Made by a program: the position numbers and the translations under genes
Shown here: positions 56,481 to 64,000 of the stretch, piece after piece
Position numbering within the stretch: the stretch's first letter is position 1
Layout: the number at the start of each line of letters is the position of its first letter
Notes under the pieces: generated by a model
What the model was told of the DNA's origin: nothing
What the model saw: only the letters and a program-made list of their open reading frames with translations
The model's database searches: none
Assembly: GCA_948567375.1 (NCBI GenBank)
Contig: OX419756.1
Location: 10,173,001 to 10,237,000, forward strand
Length of the DNA: 64,000 nt
Direction of reading: 5' to 3'
DNA from: Lunularia cruciata
Taxonomy: Eukaryota > Streptophyta > Marchantiopsida > Lunulariales > Lunulariaceae

Positions 56481-57640
56481 TCAACAATGGATTTCCTCTT
56501 GGGGAAGTGCCTTGGGTTGGAACTACTAAAGGACTATGTTCACCTCTTAAATGTCTAACTAATTGGTCTATCTATGCCTGACACCTAGCTATCTCCAGCA
56601 AGATGGTTTGGCACACTTTATTAAACTTCTTGTCCAAGTGTTCTTTCAAATGTGTAGATAGAATGTTCATTATCTTGTCTTCATAGGCCTGGTTTTGCAA
56701 TTGTTGGACCTGCATATTCAATTCATGGTGTTGGGTTCATTAGACATGCACTACTCCCTCTTCCTTTAGCATATCCATGAACAAGGCTTGGATCTTCTCC
56801 AATTGTTGAAGTCCTTTGAGCTAGTCTTCCTTGATGTTCTTGGTCTGAGCACTCCATTTGGCATTTTGTTCTTCTAATGATTCAAGACTTTTTGCATGCT
56901 TGGCCCTCTCTTCTTTTGCTTCCTTGGTGAGACGTTAAAGTTTCATTGCTACTTCCTTTTGGTACTCTTGCATCTACTCCTCTATGGTCACCACACAATC
57001 ATGGCCTTCTTTCATATCAGTATGAGTGCTCTCCAATTCCTAGCACTTGCCTTGCAAGTGATCTTTGGCCTCCTTTTGGAACTAATTGTACTCAATGTGG
57101 ACTGTGTTCCAATCCCCTTCAAACCTTGGGCTTATGTGGCGTAGTGATCTCTATCATCTTTTGTTGTGTCACTTCTCCTCTTAAGTTCTTGGTTCTCCTA
57201 CAACATGGCACTTACCTTTGTTGCTTATATCTTGTATAGATCTCTTGCCTTTTTTACTTCTTCTTTCACTACGTCTTCTTTGGCCTTATAAGTGTAGACT
57301 TGTTTATGCATGTTCTTGATCAGAGTAGTGTAGTCTACAACATTCATGCAGTTGGCTTGGTATTGAGGCAACCACACCTCCATCATTTGCAACATGGCTC
57401 AATAGAATGTATGACAACATTATAGCTCTCTTTGTCTCTCTTGGACCGGCATTTGGCTTTGAAATTGCTGGCTCCTTCTAAACTTTAACTTGTGTTTCTG
57501 GTGCAAGCACAAGAAAGTTAGCCTCAATGTTGACCTCTTCTTCTTCCAAATGATTAGTGATGATCAGTGATGCAGTTTTCTTCTTATGGGTGGACTTTGG
57601 CCTCCTTCTCTTTTTCAGGCCAAGTTTCCTACTCCTTCAA
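56481..57640 (-). pseudogene. Family C coiled-coil region, copy 3 (inverted)
   Basis: On the minus strand the sequence matches 19301-20300: near 57560-57490 it reads ITNHLEEEEVNIEANFLVLA, paralleling the DIDVDIPDPAP segment. gatttcctcttgg at 56490 matches the inverse of 20235-20247. Frames are broken throughout. Confidence 0.5.
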
Positions 57641-57689
57641 GCACTCGGCTCAATCTTGGGATTATGTAGCTGCAACTCCTTCTTTTGTA

Positions 57690-58477
57690 GCTAGACTTAG
57701 TGGTGACCTAAGGGACCTAAGGGTCTTTAGGTCAAGTAGAAGGCCCGCGGTGTGGCATGTTTCAGAGCTTTTGCATTCGTCGTCCTCATGGGAGAGGAGA
57801 AAGAGGGCGGCAATTCGAATCCTTCTGCCAGTAATTTATCCTCATGAAGACTCAATACTCCTGCGAACACACAACAGCAGCGACATATACGTCGAGGTCA
57901 ATTAGGTGGAGACGCGTCGGTAATTGTTCTCGATGACAATAGTCTTTTGGAGCAAACACAAATTAAGATCTGTCCGGAAGGACAGGAAAGTGGGAAGACA
58001 TACCAGGCTCGGTGAAACAGCACGGTTACCACGGTCATGATTCCTCGGTGAGGCCACGTGAATCTAACTGATGACATTTCATAGTTTTTTATAATTTTTT
58101 ATTTGTGTCTTGAGATGCAATCAGCGTTTGATCATTTATTCGTCTAGATCATTTCCTAATGATTATCTATCCAATTGTCGGTTTGTAGACAGCCCTTGCC
58201 CTGTTTAACATTGGAAGGCTCTATGAACCGGGTTCAGTGACTTGGTGAAACATTCATCCTTGCAACTGCTATCACGGATACTACTTCTAAACTTGCGGGA
58301 ACTACATCACGACCTTTGTAATAGCAGTGATAGACAAAGTGATCTAGTTTTGAATCTGAACAAGCTTTCCTCATACCGCTACCACGTGTTGAATTACGAA
58401 GTCCTGGACTCTTATGGTCGACGCACCGCAATCATTCCAGATCTGGAATGCTTTTCTATTCCATAATAAGTACAAAA
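57690..58477 (+). repeat. Segmental duplicate C (partial copy of B)
   Basis: About 790 bp matches 53245-54111 of B and 14970-15700 of A, from acctaagggtctt to ttccataataagtacaaaa. It lacks B's 94-bp insert, so its direct source is an earlier B-like copy. It shares with B the copia LTR that begins immediately after. Confidence 0.88.
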
Positions 58478-58809
58478 TGACATGAGGAATCCCCGGACAG
58501 ACGCAGACCTTCGGCTGGGGATTTCATCTATCTCCTGTCATTATGCAATGTTGCCTCAGCTATTTTCAATAGAAGATGGCATTATTATATTACGAAGTGA
58601 AAAATGGGAATAGAGACACCAAAGTCCACCGAAGAATGGAAAAGTTTTCCGGGGCACAAGTCCTGTTCATTTATTGGAAGAGAATGTATAGAAGTATGTT
58701 GAGTCACTCTTCACCATAAATTTGAAATGGTCATCAGCGAAAAATGGTGACTAAACTTTTTTGCTTACACTAGCAACTTGGAATATTTGATTGTGATAAT
58801 CTATCAACA
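58478..58809 (-). repeat. copia LTR (332 bp)
   Basis: On the plus strand it runs TGACATGAGG to CTATCAACA; on the minus strand it opens TGTTGATAG. A polypurine tract (atgaagggga on the minus strand, 58810-58820) and copia coding sequence lie directly to its right, so it is the 3' LTR of a minus-strand copia element. Confidence 0.78.
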
Positions 58810-59160
58810 TTCCCCTTCATGCTAATGTCAATATCTTGGATACCTATATAAAATCTAAAATATTCAAATTTATCTATAGGTAAAGCTTTGGTTAAAACAT
58901 CAACGATACCCTTCATGCTCATGTGTAGGAATACACCAGATCTATTTCTCCAGTTAATACCTTCGCTCTATGAAATAATAGTGGACCTCGATACGTTAAG
59001 TCCTGGCATGAAATGTTGGATTATTAGCGTGTTTAACACTACTGATGTATATAAGATAACAAGTGGATAAATTGCATTTCCTATATCTTGTAAAGGTTTG
59101 AAACCAAATTGATTCACACAGAATATATTCTATTGATGATAAAGCAGCTGATTAGGAGGG
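58810..59160 (-). pseudogene. copia RNase H end, minus strand
   Basis: Across 58905-58815 the minus strand reads DVLTKALPIDKFEYFRFYIG, the conserved copia polyprotein C-terminus (DIFTKPL type). Upstream pieces to about 59150 are broken. The rest of the element is missing. Confidence 0.75.
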
Positions 59161-59345
59161 AGACTTAGGAGGGAGACATAATTGGTAATCTTCCCATGAC
59201 ATTCCTTCCATATAGGAAGGAGCTGCTCCATTAATTGTACACATTGGGCTTACTATGTGCAAAACTAATTTGGAGAGTAGCACCATGATGACCAACAAAG
59301 CTCCCCTTTTGCTTGAGCTAGTGTCATCCCATTACCTAGACAAAT
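59161..59345 (+). repeat. Fragment shared with 16920-17060
   Basis: aatcttcccatgacattcct to aaagctccccttttgcttgag matches 16918-17050 in the same orientation. It includes the short frame MCKTNLESSTMMTNKAP. It is a family C piece joined here out of order. Confidence 0.65.
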
Positions 59346-59720
59346 TACCTAGAGATGGAAATCAGTTTAATAATATCTTTAGGGATGTTATATATGATGG
59401 TCTAAGTAGATCAAATAGAGGTATCATCAAACAAGTACTTCCACAAATAGTGCAGAGGTCAAACATACCACAAAACCTTCAAAGCCAATTTTCAACGCTT
59501 AAAAGGATGAATTAGGCCTCAAAAATTGAAAGATCCACTCTACTTTGGAATAAAATATATTACCTTCTCCCCCTCTCATTCATCTTATCTTGTGCTTTCC
59601 AATAGTACCTCACCCATGCCTTTTTGAGCTCCCTAAAAGATTCTCCAAGGATTCTCTCTAGTCAGACTTGTTTGACCAACCAAATAGGACAAAGATCAAC
59701 ATGTCACCAATCCATAGTCC
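59346..59720 (+). repeat. Degenerate family A-like LTR, inverted
   Basis: Words of the family A LTR occur in inverse order: ggatgaattaggcctc, tttgaccaaccaaataggac and aacatgtcaccaatcc. The copy is much more diverged than the three family A LTRs at 29-37.5 kb, so the family has an older history in this genome. Confidence 0.65.
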
Positions 59721-60570
59721 ATGATTGAGCTCCTCTATCATGATGAATAGTCCATATGCTGATTCCAAGTATCCCTCACTGCCTTCTATGCTTCTTTCAG
59801 GTCGCTACTCTCTGCCTACTTGGCCTTTTCTTCCTCCAACTCCTCAGTCAGGCAATCTAATTGCAGAACCACCTCTTTCCAATACTCTTGCAATTGAACT
59901 TCTAAGGTGGCAACTTGATCATGGTACTCCTTCATTTCATTTCAAGTGCTCTCCAACTCTTGGCACTTGCCACAAATTTTTTCTTTGGCTTCCTTCTTGT
60001 ATTGCTTGTACTCGGCTCCAACCAAATGTATCACAAACTTGGTTCCCTCTTGAACTAGCACTAATTCTGAGTGTGTTGATTACTCTCCAATTTTTTTCTA
60101 TGCCCTTGGTGCAAGATTTGGGATATCAACATCATTATCAACATACTCCTCTTTGGCATGATTAGTGATCTCGTCATCCTCTTGTTGTAGGACTTTGGAC
60201 TTGTCAAGAACTTTAGGCCAAAGTTCTTGGGCATTCAAGCGCTTGGGTCAATTTGTGGCTCTTTGGTAGCTTCTTCCTCTCTAATGGAGCTTAGTGGCAT
60301 TGGTTCTAACACCACTGCCTCCTCTCTCATGTTCTCCTCTGATCTTATAGTGTATTCCTCTATTTCTTGGTCCTACAAGTTTGGAACAAATTGTGCATCC
60401 TCCCAAGTCTCTTCTTCTTCCCTTTGTCTGAAGTGGAGGTTGATGCTTGAAGGATGAAGGACGTTTCACCTTCCTCCTCTTCATCATCTTTGATATCCTT
60501 GGCTTCTCTCTTTGATGAGGGTACCTCTTACTATTTGGGTGTTGGTCATTGGTTTCTTGGCTGAGGAAGG
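59721..60570 (-). pseudogene. Family C coiled-coil region, copy 4
   Basis: This is the inverse of 19301-20000. The minus strand gives QEDDEITNHAKEEYV and DVDIPNLAPRA near 60190-60110, and at 60281-60604 a frame starting HHKHHTKEATFLSQETN that matches 19200-19330. Stops are frequent. Confidence 0.55.
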
Positions 60571-61620
60571 TTGCTTCTTTTGTGTGGTGTTTGTGATGCC
60601 TCATCTCCTTTCAAAGTACACCTTTCTCTTTCAAATTACTTAGTTTACTCAAGAAGACAAAAAAATAGTTGGTCCGTAAGGAAAAAGGGAAGATTTTTCT
60701 TGTTTGGCTTCCACCCCAAGGGAAACTGCACCCTTGAAGGGAAAGATGATGTGGAAGGAATACACCATAGAAAGCACCAATAATGGATCTGAATGAAGAG
60801 ACCAAGACATAGCTCTTCAACAAAAGAAAAGGCCTTCAATCAGAGAAACGTTGATGAGGAAACCCTTTGCCAAAAAGACCTTTTTCCTAAAAGGAGGCCT
60901 TTGGCTAGAAGATCATTTGGCCTGAGATCCCTTGGCCTAAAAGTTAGTGAGTTTTTAAGAATCTTGAGAATTTAAATGTGATGCAAATGGATCAAGAAAT
61001 AAAATTGATGATTGTTTAATAGTATTTCCCACCCACATGTGTGAGACTTAATTGCTCACCAAATGGCTCACCTACTAAAATTTTTTTATGGTTGAGCCAT
61101 CACCCTAAATACCTACATTGGGCTTAGATCCTTTTCACTTTTGGTACAGTTAACTAGAGCAAGACCAATTAGGATTTCCTCACCCTTGGTGAGAAGTTGT
61201 AGAACTTAGGAATTCAAATTGGAGGTGAATGCAACAATGTGAGAAAGGTTGAGAGGGAAGCAAGTAGTAATAATACAAGCTAAGTCTAGAGCACCCAAAT
61301 TCACAATCAAGTCCCCAAGATTAGTTAAGTGGGCACTTCATTATAGATAAGAGTTGCTTTGCAGCAAGAAGATGAAATTCTTGCTATGGAAATGGGATCA
61401 AGTGATTATGCAATACTGCATGAGATAAGGGAAAATTGTGACATAAGTATGGAGACCCTAAGAGGGAACCTCTTCTCTTGGACAGATAAATACTGGCAGA
61501 AAGTGTTGGGGCCCAAAAATTCTCCCTCAAATGCCATGACCTTAGATACCCCTTGGACTCACCCCCTCTATCATTGGAAGCAAAATCAGGATAACCTCAA
61601 AGGCTGACAAGACCAATAGT
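60571..61620 (+). pseudogene. Family C leader and gag-like region, copy 4
   Basis: The plus strand matches the inverse of 19290-18170. 60571-60783 encodes SNYLVYSRRQKNSWSVRKK and then FHPKGNCTLEGK. 61359-61607 encodes an 82-codon frame with MEMGSSDYAILHEIRENCD, WQKVLGPKNSPSNAM and LDTPWTHPLYHWKQNQDN. This is the clearest version of the LGPK motif seen degraded in copies 1 and 2. It ends at about 61620, where another element begins. Confidence 0.5.
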
Positions 61621-61639
61621 GGATGATTTATCCTTGGGA

Positions 61640-63185
61640 TTTAAGAACATGCATGACAGATTCTAGGGGAATAAATGAATTTTTCAAATCTAAAATTCAC
61701 AAGCCTCCCATTGGTGATGGTTTGGCATCTACCACCCCCATTGATACAAGATCTTTTGCTTTCTTCTTCCTCTTGCTCATTGTAGAAATAAAACCACCTT
61801 TAAGCTCCTTTCCCAAGGTAGGGTTCAAAGCAATCAATTGGCCTATTGTGATGTTAACCTTATGACTACCAACATCCTCCAACATGTTGTAGTTCCATTG
61901 TTGCTTTGAGATAAAGAAGTCCTCCATCCCCAACTTCTTGCTTGGAATCTTTGTTGTTGATGATGTTGAGTTTCTAATGCAAGTGCTCCTTGTAGACATA
62001 GGATTATCCTTACTAAGAGTAAATCCTTGAGAAGTATGAACATCCTTTGCAAAATGAGCTCTCTTCTTTTCTTATGCCAAAAGCTCCAAATTAAGACCTT
62101 TGGAGTTTGAGCACTCCCCCTTCTCATACTTGCTCTTAACCACATCTATGGATGTTATCATCTTACCTATTTTTGGATTAGGAGCCACTTGGGTTTCACT
62201 TCCTCCATTTTTCCCTCTATTGGTTCCCTTATAACCTCTTCCTCCATGGTAAATGGAATTTGAGCGATTCCTTTGGATGAGACTTCTTCCTCTACAACCA
62301 AAAAAATTTCTATCATTGAAATTATTAATTAGTTTTCCTCCTTTATATAGATATTTTCCAACTCCTAGGTCCTCTCCCCATATTTGGTCCTCTTCTACCA
62401 TTGTTATGCCACATTGATCTTGAGATCTGCAAGTTGTTATATGATGGTTTGAAGTGTATCTTTTGGTACAAGTGCGAGGACCAAGGTAACTATTACTTGT
62501 GGTGCAACCCTTGCCACCAAAGTATAAGAAGTTCCACTACGCTTGTAACCTTGAGGACAATGCGCAACCTCCCTCGTAACCAAATCACTCTCACCTCCTT
62601 CCAAACTCTCTTCCATAAAAATTGCAACCTTGATAGCTTCAATCTTGGAAGAAGGTTTCTTATATCCCACCTTGCTTCTAATTTGTGATCTCAACTCTCC
62701 TACAAAATTCTTTGTGAGAATGGTTCCTCTGCCAATCATAGTAGTATCCACCTCATCTCTACTCTTCCACAATGCTATGTGAAATCTTGAATCTTACTTC
62801 TCCACTCTTTTTATATAAACTCTCACTTTCTCTCCATCTCCTTGTTTCAGGAAGGAAACCTCACTCATAGATCTCTCATAACTCTCATCTAGAAGTAAGT
62901 TCTTAATAAGAACTCAAGTTAAACTCTCCCAAGACTCTTCTTGCCCATCTCTCTTCTCTCTTGTTCTGTATTCTGACTCATACCATGTAAGAGCAACATC
63001 CTCAAAAGAATTTGATAATAATGAGACCCACTCATTCTTTCTCCTCTCATTATTTCCTATGCAAGCTCACTTGAAATCTCTCACAAAGGCCTCTACATCT
63101 TCTCCATCCTTGGCAATGAAAACTGAAATTGCAAGTTTCCCCATCTTAGCCACTAACTATCTTTCTCTTTTCTCTCAACTTTTTT
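61640..63185 (-). pseudogene. gypsy-type gag and protease border, family D
   Basis: On the minus strand from 63150 downward: MGKLAISVFIAKDGEDVEAF, VALTWYESEYRTREK (gag core with the TWYE motif) and VSFLKQGDGEKVRVYIKRV. 62437-62772 then has NFVGELRSQIRSKVGYKKPS and EAIKVAIFMEESLEG. 62072-62401 gives a Gly/Arg/Asn-rich segment (RSNSIYHGGRGYKGTNRG). 61697-61999 gives NITIGQLIALNPTLGKELKG and then GVVDAKPSP, which resembles the gag-protease linker of gypsy elements. Frames shift between pieces and no active protease motif is reached. Confidence 0.65.
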
Positions 63186-64000
63186 TCCTTTTCTTTTCTC
63201 TCACTTTAGAACTGATAGAGAATTTACATAATTAACACTATTGGAGAGTAATCCACCCTAGGGAACACAGAAGGTTCAGGTTGCTCCGAGATTTCTATAG
63301 AAACATCAAATCCTAAAATGCATATTACTTGAACCCTCATGGATAGTTTATCCATAAGTTAAAGATTATCTCCATCACTAATCTTGAGAACTAGGTGATG
63401 ATGCTAATAATTTCTATGTAACTATACAAAGGCTCTCTCCAGGATCTTTCACCAAAGTCTCCAAAAGTGTTATTGCTCCACTACACTCATGTCTATTTGG
63501 AAATCCTTCCACTCCACAAACCTCACACAACTCCTTGGTCTTAGATCTCCTCCTTCCCAATCTTGGTGAAGAAGGTCCAACATGCAATCCCAAGTCAAGT
63601 AAGTCTCTCTTTTCTCTCACCTCTTGCTCTCAAAAGTCAATGGACATGAATTTTCCTTTTGTCCCTTCTCTACGTAAAATGCAATAAGAATCACTCTTTC
63701 CTCCAAGTAGTGTTTGTTTTTAGATCCTCTCAACATTCTCTTCAAGTTCTATTCTAAACTCTCTTTTCCTCTAATCCACCACTACAATCATCTCAAACGC
63801 TTGGGGGACCTTGTATAGCCTCAACTTCCACTCTTGGTGGCACTCCATGTTCCCAAGATAAGTCTAAATACTCAAATATGTTCTTGGTTGCTCTTCCACT
63901 CCTCATGCATGAGATCTCAATTCTCAAGAATTGACCACTCCTCACAATGTCACTAAATTCTCTCAACATATATATTATATTCTTTTGAAACTATGCACAC
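63186..64000 (-). other. Upstream part of the family D gag element
   Basis: A minus frame at 63414-63620 has CEVCGVEGFPNRHEC, a Cys-rich motif (C-x2-C-x10-C with His), and is otherwise unrecognised. The rest to the window end is CT-rich (plus strand) without a supported gene. The LTR would lie beyond the window. Confidence 0.4.

Noticed and set aside
1-64000. Whole window as a mitochondrial genome segment
   Set aside because: Chromoviruses with target duplications and spliceosomal-type GT-AG signals favour nuclear DNA, and no mitochondrial gene was recognised. Not excluded: some large plant mitochondrial genomes hold retroelement debris and a plastid-like trnN.

Overview
This window looks like plant nuclear DNA of the intergenic, repeat-rich kind. 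Almost everything readable is retrotransposon: Ty1/copia and Ty3/gypsy gag, protease, reverse transcriptase, RNase H and integrase fragments, most of them broken by stops and frameshifts. Two gypsy lineages carry a C-terminal chromodomain (chromoviruses), tRNA-iMet-type primer sites and 5-bp target duplications. A large, slowly purged genome such as a gymnosperm's would fit the deep nesting and decay, but that is inference. I see no intact cellular protein gene.

Layout. 1-10.04 kb: a plus-strand copia element (gag/integrase, reverse transcriptase/RNase H, 3' LTR) split by a nested minus-strand chromovirus, family B, at 1952-7576. 10.1-15.7 kb: segmental duplicate A, mostly non-coding with exon-like remnants. 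15.7-21.15 kb: remains of an unclassified repeat, family C. 21.15-23.19 kb: a second, truncated family B copy. 23.19-29.19 kb: a second family C copy with a candidate LTR and a double zinc-knuckle gag remnant. 29.19-41.33 kb: a plus-strand family B element invaded twice by another chromovirus, family A: a solo LTR at 29331-30067 and a near-complete element at 30981-37509. Its RNase H segment is tandemly amplified. 41.3-45.2 kb: a decayed third gypsy type, a plastid-like tRNA-Asn remnant, a foldback and a 126-bp tandem duplication. 45.2-48.3 kb: exon-like nuclear gene remnants, including a tandemly repeated mini-exon. 48.3-54.1 kb: segmental duplicate B, homologous to A. 54.1-57.7 kb: coiled-coil ORFs of the repeat layer. 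57.7-58.8 kb: partial duplicate C, sharing a copia LTR insertion with B that A lacks. 58.8-64 kb: copia, family A-like, family C and another gypsy gag, all decayed.

Relationships. Nesting gives a relative order: family C is older than the plus-strand family B copy, which is older than both family A insertions. Family A is the least decayed element; it has two LTRs, primer site, polypurine tract, matching CAAAG target duplications and largely open gag-pol, with about five stops and one frameshift. All family B LTRs carry dense GAA/TTC arrays that match heat-shock-element architecture; this is the most testable regulatory idea here. Other points worth following are the RNase H tandem array, the repeated mini-exon, the A/B/C duplication history and the unclassified family C.
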